Below are positions 42,604-51,548 of a stretch of DNA of 64,000 bases, one piece after another. Source of the stretch: Gemmobacter aquatilis (GTDB taxonomy: Bacteria > Pseudomonadota > Alphaproteobacteria > Rhodobacterales > Rhodobacteraceae). The DNA is taken from contig NZ_FOCE01000001.1 of NCBI RefSeq assembly GCF_900110025.1, positions 248,001 through 312,000 of the forward strand. The letters are read 5' to 3'. Position numbers and translations under genes: made by a program. Every line of letters starts with the position of its first letter. The first letter of the stretch is position 1. The notes beneath the pieces are model-generated. The model saw only the letters and a list, made by a program, of their open reading frames with translations. It was not told where the DNA came from and made no database searches.

Positions 42604-42885
42604 ATGATGGAACAGATCGCGGCGGATATTCGCAAGGCATTGGAAACGAAAAGCTTTTCGGGCAGCCTGAAATTCGATTGTGGCGCGGCCGGGGTGATCG
42701 TACTGGCCGATGGCACCGCCACCACGCAAGACCGCGAGACGGATTGCACCTTGCGGCTGAGCCAGGAAAATCTGGTCAACCTGTTGAAAGGCAAGCTGAA
42801 TCCGATGATGGCACTGGCGATGGGCAAGTTGAAGCTGTCTGGCAACCCGGGGGTTGCCATGGGGCTGGCCAAGCTGCTGGGGTGA
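42604..42885 (+). CDS. SCP2 sterol-transfer domain protein
   Basis: A 93-aa protein made almost entirely of one SCP2-type lipid-carrier domain. The beta-sheet core GSLKFDCGAAGVIVLADG and the typical C-terminal helix LVNLLKGKLNPMMALAMGKLKLSGNPGVAMGLAKLL (residues 58-93) match the family's KLMAGKLNPMMAFMTGKLKVKGD signature. Two ATGs (42604, 42607) follow GAGGGGGA. Bacterial short SCP2 proteins are thought to bind lipids or acyl-CoA; the physiological ligand is unknown. Confidence 0.88.
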   Translation: MMEQIAADIRKALETKSFSGSLKFDCGAAGVIVLADGTATTQDRETDCTLRLSQENLVNLLKGKLNPMMALAMGKLKLSGNPGVAMGLAKLLG

Positions 42886-42892
42886 CCCAGCG

Positions 42893-43657
42893 CTACAGGG
42901 TGAAGGCACGCAATCGGTTGTAGAAGGGCAGGGCCTGTTCCACCAGATCCTGATATTCCGGCGCCAGATCGGGCAGCGGCCCTTCCGGGTCTTCGAACCC
43001 GGTGGAGCGGTGGACGGCGCCATACCAGTGGCTGGCCCAGATTCCATCCGCCGCATGGCCCCCGGCGGGCCAGGTCAGCATCCGTTCGGTGAAGGGGATG
43101 CCCAGCGCAGCGCAGAGTTTTTCCAGCATTTCCCGTGGGTTATCGCGGATGTCGGCACTGTCGATCACCAGCGGCGGCTGGCCGAGCCAGCCTGCAACCT
43201 CGTCAAACAGTTCGGCCTGCTGGACAAAGCCGATATCGGCCAAGGTCGGCCCCTCGCGCTTTTTGGCATAGCTGGCGACAACCCGTGCCGGATGGCGGAT
43301 CAGGAAGACATTGGCGCAGGCGCGCATGAAGCTGCGATCAAAGCCTTCGATCATGTGCAGCGTCATATGCTTTTGATAGAACAGGCTTTTCCCATCTGGC
43401 ACCGGCCCGGCGCAAGTGGCGGCGACGCGGGCGGGATCGGCGTCATGGGTGGCGATGATCGCCTCGCGCATCGGGTGATCGAGGCCGGTTTCGCGCAGAT
43501 AGGCGGCATAGAACGGCTCGTCCCACACCGCGCAATCGCCACGGGCGGCGAAGGCATACATCATCGCGGTGGACAGGTTTCGCGGCCCGGACCACATGGC
43601 GACATGCGTCGTGCCGGCGTGCGCCCCCTGTACACCCCCTGTGCTGCGTTTTTCCAT
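42893..43657 (-). CDS. Sulfotransferase-like P-loop protein
   Basis: A 254-aa protein of the sulfotransferase fold, with an N-terminal phosphate-binding loop VAMWSGPRNLSTAMMYAF near residue 19 and the 3'-phosphate-type segment FLIRHPARVVASYAKKREGP near 118. Homologues of this build occur next to class IV aminotransferase genes in Rhodobacteraceae, as here, where 1 bp separates the two. The actual reaction is unproved; some relatives are annotated only as branched-chain amino acid aminotransferase-associated. It converges on the SCP2 gene. Confidence 0.75.
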   Translation of the reverse strand: MEKRSTGGVQGAHAGTTHVAMWSGPRNLSTAMMYAFAARGDCAVWDEPFYAAYLRETGLDHPMREAIIATHDADPARVAATCAGPVPDGKSLFYQKHMTLHMIEGFDRSFMRACANVFLIRHPARVVASYAKKREGPTLADIGFVQQAELFDEVAGWLGQPPLVIDSADIRDNPREMLEKLCAALGIPFTERMLTWPAGGHAADGIWASHWYGAVHRSTGFEDPEGPLPDLAPEYQDLVEQALPFYNRLRAFTL

Positions 43658-43658
43658 C

Positions 43659-44558
43659 TCAAGCCCCCACCAGGTCTTTGTACAAGTCGCGCAGGCGGGC
43701 GGTCATCGGCCCCATCTCGCCCGTGCCGATCTGCCGCCCGTCGATCACGCCGACCGGGGTCTGCGCCCCGAAGGTGCCGGTCAGAAACGCCTCGTCCGCC
43801 GCATAGGTATCGACGAGGCTGAAGTTGCGTTCGTACACCGGGATGCCATTGGCGCGGCACAGGTCGATCACCTTGCGGCGGGTGATGCCGTTCATGCAGT
43901 AATCGCCGGTCGAGGTCCAAACCTCGCCCTTCTTCACGATGAAGAAATTGCAGGCGTTCGTCGTGTTCACGAAACCATGAACATCCAGCATCAGCGCCTC
44001 GTCCGCGCCAGCCTTTTCGGCGGCGATGCAGGCGAGGATGCAGTTCAGCTTGGAATGGCTGTTCAGCTTGGGGTCTTGCGTCATCGGCAACCCGCGCAGA
44101 TGCGGCACGGTGGCAAGGCGGATCGGGCGCGGGATCTTCGGGCGCGAATGTTCCATGATGATGGCCACCGTCGGCCCCTGCCGCGACAGCGACGGGTGCT
44201 GGAACGGGCGCGATTTCACGCCGCGCGTGACCATCAGCCGGGCATGGGCATCGGTTTCCATGCCATTGGCCTTTTGCGTCTCTAATACCGCCGAAATCAC
44301 CGCCTCGGGCGTCATCCCGATGGTCAGATCAATCGCTTTCGCCGCCTCGAACAGGCGTTCGATATGCTCTTCGATGAAGGCCCAGCGGCCGTTATACAGA
44401 CGGATCCCCTCCCACACGCCATCGCCCAGCATGAAGCCCGCGTCATAGACCGACACGAGCGCCTGCGCCTTGGGCAGGATGCGCCCGTTGAGGTAGAGAA
44501 GGATCGCCTCGTTGCGGGCGTCATCTTCGGCCTGATGGGTGGTGACGTGATCTGTCAT
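43659..44558 (-). CDS. Class IV aminotransferase (branched-chain or D-amino acid)
   Basis: PLP enzyme of fold type IV. The 299-aa protein has the opening YLNGRILPKAQALVSVYDAGFMLGDGVWEGIRLYNG near residue 22. The region MVTRGVKSRPFQ holds the likely Schiff-base lysine's domain neighbours, EALMLDVHGFVNTTNACNFFIV near 195 and the glycine-rich NGITRRKVIDL near 225. Both D-alanine and branched-chain aminotransferases share these. The ATG at 44558 follows AGGAGTTCCGCGC. It precedes the sulfotransferase-like gene by 1 bp; the pair is divergent from msrA. Confidence 0.85.
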   Translation of the reverse strand: MTDHVTTHQAEDDARNEAILLYLNGRILPKAQALVSVYDAGFMLGDGVWEGIRLYNGRWAFIEEHIERLFEAAKAIDLTIGMTPEAVISAVLETQKANGMETDAHARLMVTRGVKSRPFQHPSLSRQGPTVAIIMEHSRPKIPRPIRLATVPHLRGLPMTQDPKLNSHSKLNCILACIAAEKAGADEALMLDVHGFVNTTNACNFFIVKKGEVWTSTGDYCMNGITRRKVIDLCRANGIPVYERNFSLVDTYAADEAFLTGTFGAQTPVGVIDGRQIGTGEMGPMTARLRDLYKDLVGA

Positions 44559-44687
44559 GCGCGGAACTCCTGTGCCGGGGCAGGCTATGCCGGGGCGCGC
44601 GCCGGGTGCAAGGGGCGGCATCACGCAGGCGTGTCTTGCCCGGGCGGCACCTGCGCCACAGATTTTGGGCGAACAGGAGGAATGGTG

Positions 44688-45314
44688 ATGAAGACAGTGG
44701 TTCTGGCAATGGGCCTGGCCCTTGCGGCGGGCGCGGCGCAGGCCGAAATTCGCAAGGCAGTGGTGGCGGGCGGCTGCTTCTGGTGCGTGGAGTCGGATTT
44801 CGAGGCGGTGAAAGGCGTGCAGGACGTGGTGTCGGGCTTTGCTGGCGGCAAGGGCGAGAACCCGACCTACAAGGAGGTGTCGCGCGGCGATACCGGGCAT
44901 TACGAGGTGGTGCAGATCACCTATGACGATGCGGTGCTGCCCTATGCCGATCTGGTGGCGCGCTTTCTGCGGTCGATCGACGTGACCGATGCGGGCGGGC
45001 AGTTCTGTGACCGGGGCGACACCTACCGGACGGCGATTTTCGTCTCTGACGCCGCAGAAAAGACGGTGGCCGAGGCGGCGGTGACGCAGGCCGGGCAGCA
45101 GTTGGGGCAGGCGATTGCGACGAAGATCCTGCCTGCCGCGCCGTTCTGGCCGGCGGAGGATTATCATCAGGGCTATTACCAGTCGTCAGATATCGTGCTG
45201 ACGCGCGGCGGGCCGATGCAGAAGAAGAACGCCTACACGTTTTACCGCGAAGGCTGCGGTCGGGATGCGCGGCTGAAGGCGCTGTGGGGCAAGGACGCCT
45301 GGAGCGCGCATTGA
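44688..45314 (+). CDS. msrA: Exported peptide-methionine (S)-S-oxide reductase
   Basis: Reduces methionine-S-sulfoxide in proteins. The 208-aa precursor has a signal peptide (MKTVVLAMGLALAAGAAQA), so it should act in the periplasm. The active site GGCFWCVESDFEAVKGV follows at about residue 31, then GDTGHYEVVQITYD and FCDRGDTYRTAIF, and a resolving cysteine in EGCGRD near the C-terminus. The ATG at 44688 is chosen because AGGAGG stands 7 bases before it. No msrB or electron-supplying partner is next to it, so its reductant is unclear. Confidence 0.93.
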   Translation: MKTVVLAMGLALAAGAAQAEIRKAVVAGGCFWCVESDFEAVKGVQDVVSGFAGGKGENPTYKEVSRGDTGHYEVVQITYDDAVLPYADLVARFLRSIDVTDAGGQFCDRGDTYRTAIFVSDAAEKTVAEAAVTQAGQQLGQAIATKILPAAPFWPAEDYHQGYYQSSDIVLTRGGPMQKKNAYTFYREGCGRDARLKALWGKDAWSAH

Positions 45315-45320
45315 CCGGGG

Positions 45321-45632
45321 TCAGTAAGGCAGGTCTGGCCCGCGGCCCTGCAGGCGCTTGAGGTTGGAACGCGTGCGGCTGCGGACCGGCTTCAGCGCCG
45401 ACATGGCAATCGCCGCGATGCCCTTGCCACCGAGCATGGCACGCCCGACCGACAGTGCGGCTTCGGTCATCGCTTCGGTCTTTTCATGGACCATGCGGGA
45501 ATTTTCTTCCGGCGCCACGTTCCAGAACCCCGCCATGCCCCAAAGCCGCATGGCGATGACCATCTGTGCCTCGGCCAACATGAGGCCGGTATGCATCGAC
45601 AGCCTGACGGCCTGATTGGGGGTAACGAACAT
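45321..45632 (-). CDS. Small helical protein, phasin-like hypothetical
   Basis: A 103-aa, methionine-rich, predominantly helical protein without signal peptide or membrane segment. It reads MFVTPNQAVRLSMHTGLMLAEAQ at the N-terminus and then has alternating amphipathic helices ending in a basic tail (RSRTRSNLKRLQGRG). Such proteins in Rhodobacteraceae have been labelled antifreeze or phasin-related without evidence. The composition resembles phasins that coat polyhydroxybutyrate granules, but I cannot show homology. It lies between msrA (convergent) and the urease operon. Confidence 0.65.
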   Translation of the reverse strand: MFVTPNQAVRLSMHTGLMLAEAQMVIAMRLWGMAGFWNVAPEENSRMVHEKTEAMTEAALSVGRAMLGGKGIAAIAMSALKPVRSRTRSNLKRLQGRGPDLPY

Positions 45633-45722
45633 TGTGGTTCCTTTGCTACAGCTCTATGTGACATTGGCACCACGGCCCCCCCATACAAGGCTGACGTAGG
45701 GTCAATGACACAAAAGTATTAA

Positions 45723-45752
45723 TTTCCGATACCGGATTATCCGGCGCGGAAA
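45723..45752 (-). terminator. Nested-stem hairpin after ureG
   Basis: CCGGAT and ATCCGG form an inner stem, and TTTCCG with CGGAAA an outer one, 7 bp beyond the ureG stop. On the minus strand an AT-rich tail (TTAATACTTTTG) follows. It probably ends the urease operon. Confidence 0.55.
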
Positions 45753-45758
45753 GGCCGG

Positions 45759-46379
45759 TCAGGCAAGGATCAGGCCACCCTCCTGTTGCAGAAAGCGCAC
45801 CACCTCCTCGACGCCATGGTTCTGGCGCAGGCGGGCCATGACGTAGGGGCGGGCGCCACGGGCGGCTTTGGTATCGGATTCCAGCAAGGCAAGATCGACG
45901 CCGACATGGGGGGCGAGATCGGTCTTGTTGACCACCAGCAGGTCGGATCGTGCCAGCCCCGGCCCCTTCTTGCGCGGAATGTCCTGCCCGGCGGCGGTGT
46001 CGATCACATAGATCGACAGGTCGGCCAGTTCGGGGCTGAAGGTCGCGGCAAGGTTGTCGCCGCCGCTTTCGATCAGGATCAGGTCCAGATCGGGGAAGGT
46101 GGTGCGCAGATCGGCCACGGCGGCGAGGTTGATGCTGGCATCTTCGCGGATCGCAGTATGTGGGCAGCCGCCGGTTTCGACCCCGCGGATGCGGCTGGCG
46201 GGCAGAACCTGCGCGCGGGTCAGGTAATCGGCATCCTCGCGGGTGTAGATGTCATTCGTGATCACGGCCATTGAACAGCGGTTCGCCAGCGCGGCGCACA
46301 GCTTTTCGGTAAGCGTGGTCTTGCCGGCGCCCACCGGGCCACCGATGCCGACACGAAGGGGGCCATGCGGGCTTGTCAT
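45759..46379 (-). CDS. ureG: Urease accessory GTPase UreG
   Basis: GTPase that drives nickel delivery into apo-urease. The 206-aa protein has the P-loop [11 protein letters not shown] at residues 12-22, the metal-binding motif [18 protein letters not shown] (with Cys-Pro-His near 73), [15 protein letters not shown] near 102 and the guanine motif VVNKTDLA near 149. It is the last gene of the operon and overlaps ureF by 4 bp. Length is normal and there is no extra His-rich N-terminus; UreE carries the His tail here. Confidence 0.97.
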   Translation of the reverse strand: MTSPHGPLRVGIGGPVGAGKTTLTEKLCAALANRCSMAVITNDIYTREDADYLTRAQVLPASRIRGVETGGCPHTAIREDASINLAAVADLRTTFPDLDLILIESGGDNLAATFSPELADLSIYVIDTAAGQDIPRKKGPGLARSDLLVVNKTDLAPHVGVDLALLESDTKAARGARPYVMARLRQNHGVEEVVRFLQQEGGLILA

Positions 46380-47008
46380 GTGCGGAAAATCCTGACTTCG
46401 AGGGTTTCGTGGCGCATCGCCGCCATATCGGCGCCGGGCGTGAAGGTGGCGATGTCGTCAAGGCTGGCGGTTGCCGCCTCGGTGGCGAGTTGGGTGAAGA
46501 GAGGCGCGAGGCGGCTGAGCAGGGCTTGGGACTCCGACTGGCCCAGCGGCAGAAAGCGCGTCGCGGCCGAGATCATCTGCGCGGCGGCCCCGTGCAGGAA
46601 CAGGGACAGCACCTCCTCGGTCGGCACATCCAGCGCGCGCGTGGCGAGGCCGACCGCCACCGGATAGGGCCGGATAGAGACGGTTTTGCCGGTAATGGTG
46701 CCGATCAGTGCGGCAAAGGCGCGGCCCTGATCCAGCAGTTCGGTTTCGCGTTCCGGGCAGGTGGCGTAGCTGAGCAGCAGGTCGGACAGCAGATCCGGGT
46801 CTGCCCCGGCGCGGGCCTGGGCAAGGAAGATCGCATCCATCCGTGGGCTGCCAAAGCGCAGGGTCGTGGTCACCCAGGCCTCGACATCGGCGATGTTGCG
46901 CACGGCGCCGGTGGCCATCGGCTGCTCCAGCCCCTGCGAATAGGCGAAGGCGCCGATCGGGAAGGCGGGCGACAGCCATTGCCAGAGGAGAAGCCGGTCC
47001 TCAGCCAT
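46376..47008 (-). CDS. ureF: Urease accessory protein UreF
   Basis: GTPase-activating/checkpoint partner of UreG-UreD in urease maturation. The 210-aa, all-helical protein starts [21 protein letters not shown], whose [18 protein letters not shown] block is diagnostic. It continues with [18 protein letters not shown] and the C-terminal [14 protein letters not shown] segment. The ATG at 47008 overlaps the ureE 3' end by 8 bp; an open frame upstream runs antisense to nothing coding and is ignored. It overlaps ureG by 4 bp. Confidence 0.93.
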   Translation of the reverse strand: MAEDRLLLWQWLSPAFPIGAFAYSQGLEQPMATGAVRNIADVEAWVTTTLRFGSPRMDAIFLAQARAGADPDLLSDLLLSYATCPERETELLDQGRAFAALIGTITGKTVSIRPYPVAVGLATRALDVPTEEVLSLFLHGAAAQMISAATRFLPLGQSESQALLSRLAPLFTQLATEAATASLDDIATFTPGADMAAMRHETLEVRIFRT

Positions 47009-47474
47009 GGAAATGAAAATTCCCGTCGCCATGATCGTGGCCCATGGTGCGGCCATGGCCATAGGCGCCGCCTTCGGGTTTGAACGGCGCACTGGTCAGG
47101 GTCAGCGCGGCGCCAAGGCCCGCCAGCATCTTTTCCAGCACATGATCGCGGCGGATCACCAGATGATCCCCGGCAATCTCGCAGGGGGTGTGGCGGTTGC
47201 CGATATGCCAGGCGAGACGCGGCAGATCGCCCCGCACCTCGACCACCGGCTCTTCGGCGGCGATGACGACGATCAACCGGCCATCGGAAAGCTGAAAGGC
47301 ATCGCCCTGGTCCAGACTGGTGGTTTCGGCCAGATCCACGAGAAAGCTGCTGCCATCCTCGGCCACCAGCCGTTTGCGGCGCAGAAAGCGCGCGTCATAG
47401 CCCAGCACGACGCGGCTGTCAGAGCGCAGCCACTGACCGGAGCGGAGAATGGTTTGGGCTGTGAGATGATCCAT
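47001..47474 (-). CDS. ureE: Urease nickel metallochaperone UreE
   Basis: Dimeric nickel-binding chaperone that supplies UreG. The 157-aa protein has the N-terminal peptide-binding region (SRVVLGYDARFLRRKRLVAEDG) and the metal domain WHIGNRHTPCEIAGDHLVIRRDHVLEKML, including the conserved dimer-interface His. It also has a His-rich tail ([17 protein letters not shown]) that can hold additional nickel. It overlaps ureF by 8 bp and is 218 bp from ureC, a gap that holds a small gene on the other strand. Confidence 0.95.
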   Translation of the reverse strand: MDHLTAQTILRSGQWLRSDSRVVLGYDARFLRRKRLVAEDGSSFLVDLAETTSLDQGDAFQLSDGRLIVVIAAEEPVVEVRGDLPRLAWHIGNRHTPCEIAGDHLVIRRDHVLEKMLAGLGAALTLTSAPFKPEGGAYGHGRTMGHDHGDGNFHFHG

Positions 47475-47528
47475 GATTCGTTAACTTTCCGGGCGCAGTC
47501 TGGCTGCATGAACATAGGAGGAACAGGG

Positions 47529-47696
47529 ATGCAGGGTAAGACGCTGACGCCCGAGGAGGAGTTGGAGGCGCTGCGCGCCCGGATCAGCCGCCTGCAATCG
47601 CAGGAAGCCGCGCTGATGCTGGAGGTGGAGGGTTTGCCCCGCCCGGGCCTGCGGCCGGGCTGGCCGATCCGCAGGCTGGGCGAGGCGTTGCATTAG
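47529..47696 (+). CDS. Small coiled-coil protein in the urease operon, opposite strand
   Basis: A 55-aa ORF reading [18 protein letters not shown] and on with a heptad-like acidic/basic helix ([27 protein letters not shown]), then a Pro-rich tail. The ATG is preceded by a perfect AGGAGG with 7-base spacing, and the amino-acid composition is protein-like, unlike the shadow frame on the minus strand. It lies between ureC and ureE, antisense to the operon, and its stop overlaps the ureC stop. No homology is known to me. A coding role needs expression evidence. Confidence 0.6.
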   Translation: MQGKTLTPEEELEALRARISRLQSQEAALMLEVEGLPRPGLRPGWPIRRLGEALH

Positions 47697-49399
47697 AACA
47701 GGAAATACCGCTGGGCCAGAGGCAGCTCCTGCGCCGGTTCGCAGGTGATGATCTCGCCATCGGCGCGCACTTCGTAGGTTTCGGGATTGACCTCGATCTT
47801 TGGGGTGGCGGCGTTCAGGATCATGTCGGATTTGCCGATGCTGCGGGTGTTGGACACGCCATAAAGCTGCTTTTGCAGCCCCAGTTCGGCGCCCAGCCCG
47901 TTGGCGATGGCGGCACCTGACAGGAAGGTGGCGCAGCTCATGTGCCGGGCGCGGCCCAGCGCGCCGAACATCGGGCGCGAATACATCGGCTGCACCGGGA
48001 TCGAGCCGTTGGGATCGCCCATCTGCGCCAGCACGATCATGCCGCCCATCAGCACCATGTCGGGCTTGGCCCCGAAAAACGCGGGCGACCAGAGCACCAG
48101 ATCGGCGCGTTTGCCGACCTGCACCGAACCGATATGACGGGAAAGCCCATGCGCGATGGCCGGATTGATGGTGTATTTGGCGATATAACGGCGCACGCGG
48201 AAATTGTCGTTCGCGCCGACCTCCTCGGCCAGCCTGCCGCGCTGCACCTTCATCTTGTGCGCGGTCTGCCAGGTGCGGGTGATCACCTCGCCAATGCGGC
48301 CCATCGCCTGACTGTCCGACGAAATGACGCTGAAGGCGCCCATGTCGTGCAGGATGTCCTCTGCCGCGATGGTTTCCTTGCGGATGCGGGATTCGGCAAA
48401 GGCCACATCCTCGGGGATCGAGCGGTCAAGGTGGTGGCAGACCATCAGCATGTCGAGATGCTCTTCCACCGTGTTCACGGTATAGGGCATCGTCGGGTTG
48501 GTGGAAGACGGGATGACGTTCTGGCTGCTGACCACCTTCATGATGTCGGGCGCATGGCCGCCCCCCGCGCCTTCGGTGTGGAAGGCGTGAATGGTGCGGC
48601 CCTTGATCGCGGCGAGGGTGTTTTCGACAAAGCCGGATTCGTTCAGCGTGTCGGTGTGGATCATCACCTGCACATCCATGTCGTCGGCCACCGAAAGGCA
48701 GCAGTCGATGGCGGCGGGGGTGGTGCCCCAATCCTCGTGCAGTTTCATGGCGCAGGCGCCGGCATTCACCATTTCGACCAGCGCCTCGGGCAGGGAGGCG
48801 TTGCCCTTGGCGGCGATGCCGAAATTCATCGGGATCGCATCCACCGCCTGCAGCATCCGCCCGATATGCCAGGGCCCGGGGGTGCAGGTGGTGGCCAGCG
48901 TGCCATGCGACGGGCCGGTGCCGCCGCCCAGCATGGTGGTGACGCCGGAATGCAGCGCATCTTCGGCCTGTTGCGGGCAGATGAAGTGGATATGCGCATC
49001 CATGCCGCCCGCGGTCACGATCCGCCCCTCGCCCGCGATCACATCGGTGGACGGGCCGATGATGATGCTGACATTGGGCTGGGTATCGGGGTTGCCCGCC
49101 TTGCCGATGGCGGCGATCAACCCGTCGCGCAGCCCGATGTCGGCCTTGTAGATGCCGGAATGATCGACGATCAGCGCGTTTGTGATCACGGTATCCACCG
49201 CGCCGCCCGCCCGGCTGACCTGAGATTGGCCCATCCCGTCGCGGATCACCTTGCCGCCGCCGAACTTCACCTCTTCGCCATAGGTGGTCAGATCGCGCTC
49301 CACCTCGATGATCAGATCGGTGTCGCCCAGGCGCAGCCGGTCGCCCGCGGTCGGGCCATACATCGCCGCATAGGCGGGACGCGAGATTTTCACGGCCAT
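47693..49399 (-). CDS. ureC: Urease alpha subunit
   Basis: Catalytic nickel subunit of urease, hydrolysing urea to ammonia and carbamate. The 568-aa protein shows the nickel-ligand histidines in HIHFICPQQ near residue 134, the carbamylated-lysine region [11 protein letters not shown] near 217, [10 protein letters not shown] near 247, [12 protein letters not shown] near 272 and the flap catalytic motif VCHHLDRS near 319. Length is standard for the three-subunit type. Its ATG overlaps the ureB stop by one base (TGATG-like), and it ends next to the small opposite-strand gene. Confidence 0.98.
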   Translation of the reverse strand: MAVKISRPAYAAMYGPTAGDRLRLGDTDLIIEVERDLTTYGEEVKFGGGKVIRDGMGQSQVSRAGGAVDTVITNALIVDHSGIYKADIGLRDGLIAAIGKAGNPDTQPNVSIIIGPSTDVIAGEGRIVTAGGMDAHIHFICPQQAEDALHSGVTTMLGGGTGPSHGTLATTCTPGPWHIGRMLQAVDAIPMNFGIAAKGNASLPEALVEMVNAGACAMKLHEDWGTTPAAIDCCLSVADDMDVQVMIHTDTLNESGFVENTLAAIKGRTIHAFHTEGAGGGHAPDIMKVVSSQNVIPSSTNPTMPYTVNTVEEHLDMLMVCHHLDRSIPEDVAFAESRIRKETIAAEDILHDMGAFSVISSDSQAMGRIGEVITRTWQTAHKMKVQRGRLAEEVGANDNFRVRRYIAKYTINPAIAHGLSRHIGSVQVGKRADLVLWSPAFFGAKPDMVLMGGMIVLAQMGDPNGSIPVQPMYSRPMFGALGRARHMSCATFLSGAAIANGLGAELGLQKQLYGVSNTRSIGKSDMILNAATPKIEVNPETYEVRADGEIITCEPAQELPLAQRYFLF

Positions 49400-49704
49400 C
49401 AGAGATCCCCCATGACCTGTTGGTTGAAGCCGAACACCCGGCGCAGACCCAGCAGCGGCACAAGACGCACCTCGCGGCTTTGCCCCGGTTCAAACCGCAC
49501 CGCGGTGCCCGACGCGATGTCGAGCCGCATCCCGCGCGCGGCGGCACGATCAAAGCTGAGCCCGGCATTGGTTTCAGCGAAATGGTAATGCGAGCCGACC
49601 TGGATCGGCCGGTCGCCGGTATTGGCGACCATGAGGGTCAGGCCCTCGGATCCTGCGTTCAGGGTCAGGCTGCCATCGGCGGGAAAGATCTCTCCGGGAA
49701 TCAT
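49399..49704 (-). CDS. ureB: Urease beta subunit
   Basis: Structural subunit of urease. The 101-aa protein is normal for separate beta subunits and contains the family core [28 protein letters not shown] near residue 29-55, [14 protein letters not shown] and the C-terminal [12 protein letters not shown]. It lies downstream of ureJ by 7 bp and touches ureC. Confidence 0.97.
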   Translation of the reverse strand: MIPGEIFPADGSLTLNAGSEGLTLMVANTGDRPIQVGSHYHFAETNAGLSFDRAAARGMRLDIASGTAVRFEPGQSREVRLVPLLGLRRVFGFNQQVMGDL

Positions 49705-49711
49705 GGCACCC

Positions 49712-50257
49712 TCAGGCGAAGGCGAGCGCGAGGCCCGCAGCGGCGGTCAACCCGCCCAAAGCGCGGACAAGCCGCGATTGCAGGCCAAGGCCCAGCGCCA
49801 CGCCCGCGCCATGCAGCGCGGCGGTGGCGATCAGGAAGCCCAGCGCATAACCCGCCGTGGCCTGCCCTTCGGTGCCATGGGCATGGCCGTGAAACAGCCC
49901 GAACAGCGCCACCATGGCGACCGAGGCCGCAAGCCCCGGGCGCAGCGCCAGCGCAGCAGCCAGGCCAAGGGCGATGACCGAGGCGAGGATCATCGGCTCC
50001 ACCCCCGGCAGGGCAAAGCCCAGCGCGCCCATCACGCCCCCGCCCAGCATGGCGGTCAGAAAGGCCAGCGGCAGCGCCCAAAGCGCCCGCCCCCCGGCCA
50101 TCGCCGCGCACAAACCGACGGCGATCATGGCCAGAAGGTGATCCGCCCCGCCAACCGGATGCGACAGGCCCGACAGGAAAGGCGTTGCGGTGACATGCCC
50201 GGGATGCGCGAAGGCGGCAGAGGGGGCGAGAAGCAGAAGGGGAAGAATGCGTTTCAT
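49712..50257 (-). CDS. ureJ: HupE/UreJ nickel transporter-like membrane protein
   Basis: Inner-membrane protein of the HupE/UreJ family, thought to bring nickel into the cell for urease or hydrogenase. The 181-aa precursor has a cleavable or first hydrophobic segment ([13 protein letters not shown]) then the family motif [31 protein letters not shown], with His residues and Asp in [12 protein letters not shown] near residue 40. It has about six membrane helices, with a second signature [12 protein letters not shown] near 120. It is placed between ureA and ureB, splitting the structural genes. Confidence 0.93.
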   Translation of the reverse strand: MKRILPLLLLAPSAAFAHPGHVTATPFLSGLSHPVGGADHLLAMIAVGLCAAMAGGRALWALPLAFLTAMLGGGVMGALGFALPGVEPMILASVIALGLAAALALRPGLAASVAMVALFGLFHGHAHGTEGQATAGYALGFLIATAALHGAGVALGLGLQSRLVRALGGLTAAAGLALAFA

Positions 50258-50266
50258 CTTGGCCTC

Positions 50267-50569
50267 TTAGCGGATCGGGTGGTGGACGGTGACAAGCTTG
50301 GTGCCATCGGGAAAGGTGGCTTCAACCTGCACGGCATGGATCATTTCGGGGATGCCCTCCATGCACTGCTCGGCTGTGATCACATGCGCCCCGGCCTGCA
50401 TCAGATCGGCGACCGACCGGCCATCGCGCGCGCCCTCGACCACGAAATCGGTGATCAGGGCAATGGCCTCGGGGTGGTTGAGCTTGACGCCACGCGCCAG
50501 TCGCCCACGCGCCACCATGGCGGCCAGGCTGACCATGAGCTTTTCCCGCTCGCGGGGGGTGAGGTTCAT
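50267..50569 (-). CDS. ureA: Urease gamma subunit
   Basis: Small structural subunit of urease. The 100-aa protein has the canonical segments [44 protein letters not shown] and [18 protein letters not shown]. The ATG at 50569 overlaps the ureD stop by 4 bp, and the reading frame upstream is the ureD-antisense-free tail rather than coding. It is followed by ureJ after 9 bp. Confidence 0.97.
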   Translation of the reverse strand: MNLTPREREKLMVSLAAMVARGRLARGVKLNHPEAIALITDFVVEGARDGRSVADLMQAGAHVITAEQCMEGIPEMIHAVQVEATFPDGTKLVTVHHPIR

Positions 50570-51405
50570 GCGATGTCTCCATTCATTTGCCAGACCCTGG
50601 GCAGGGCCGAGCCACGCAATTGGCCAAGAAGCCGCGCCATCTGCCGTTTCAGCGGCCAGCTGTCGCGCGCCGTCAGACGCAGGATGAGCCGCCCGTTCCA
50701 AGCGGAAAGTGCCGTCTCGCAATCGGGCGCCTCCAGCAAGGGGCGCAGCGCCCCGGCGGCATCCTCGGCACCGGGAGCGATGAGGGCGATCACGGCAAGG
50801 GCGCGCGCCGGGCCGAGGCTGGCACGGGCCGTGCGACAGGCCAGGGACTCACGGTCAATCGTCACGGCATCGCTCCACACCGGGCGCCCGTCGCGCAGCA
50901 CCGACCGGCGATCCAGCAGACGCGCGGCGGTCACATCCTCGCCCATGGCCAGACGACCCAGAACGAGGGTTTCGGACAGCAGGCAGGTTGCATCCGCCGC
51001 CAGCGACACGCGGGTGGTGCGGCGCAGATGCGAGCCTTCGAACAGGATGGTTTCCTGCGGCAGCCAGTCCAGCCGGGCGCCCGCGCCCACCGTCAGATCG
51101 ACATCCAGCGCCGCTGCCGGGCCCGGCGAGGCATAGGCGCGTTCCGCCGTCTGGGTGGTGGCCGTCAGCCGCAGGCCGGGCGCGAGGGTCAGGGCGAAAC
51201 TGATCCGATCCCCCCCCGTCAACCCACCGGAGGTATTGAGAAACACCGCCTCGTCCGGCGCCCCGCCGCCCCGCGGCAGAAACACCTTGGCGGAACCGGC
51301 TTGATACAGATCGGCCAAGGCGGGCCGCCCGTGGCGCGCGACAATGCCAAGCCTGGCTGTGCCATGGCTGCGCTGCAAGGCTGGCTGATCCCGCATATCA
51401 AGCAT
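50566..51405 (-). CDS. ureD: Urease accessory protein UreD
   Basis: Scaffold that binds apo-urease and UreF/UreG during nickel insertion. The 279-aa protein shows the family blocks [23 protein letters not shown] near residue 53, [11 protein letters not shown] near 80, [18 protein letters not shown] near 109 and [13 protein letters not shown] near 142. It is the first gene of the operon, with GGGAGACGCGG before the ATG at 51405 and a 143-bp gap to flgI on the same strand. Confidence 0.94.
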   Translation of the reverse strand: MLDMRDQPALQRSHGTARLGIVARHGRPALADLYQAGSAKVFLPRGGGAPDEAVFLNTSGGLTGGDRISFALTLAPGLRLTATTQTAERAYASPGPAAALDVDLTVGAGARLDWLPQETILFEGSHLRRTTRVSLAADATCLLSETLVLGRLAMGEDVTAARLLDRRSVLRDGRPVWSDAVTIDRESLACRTARASLGPARALAVIALIAPGAEDAAGALRPLLEAPDCETALSAWNGRLILRLTARDSWPLKRQMARLLGQLRGSALPRVWQMNGDIA

Positions 51406-51548
51406 CCGCGTCTCCCTTCACCGGGAGAGTGCATCACTGCGGCGGCGGAACAAGTTGTCGCATCCCCGCACCTTGCCATCCTGCGCGTATCTTGTGCACA
51501 AGCCCGAAAATCAGGCTTATTGCGCATTAATTGGGCGAAATACTCACC

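Noticed and set aside
47481-47693. A minus-strand frame starting at the ureC stop (TAATG)
   Set aside because: The 70-codon product is Gln/Ala/Arg-rich and shadow-like, while the opposite-strand frame has a perfect Shine-Dalgarno and a plausible helix.
51406-51548. Possible sigma-54 promoter upstream of ureD (TGGCA then GC)
   Set aside because: The GG and GC do not fall at the required 10-bp step, so no acceptable -24/-12 element is present, although nitrogen control of urease would be expected.
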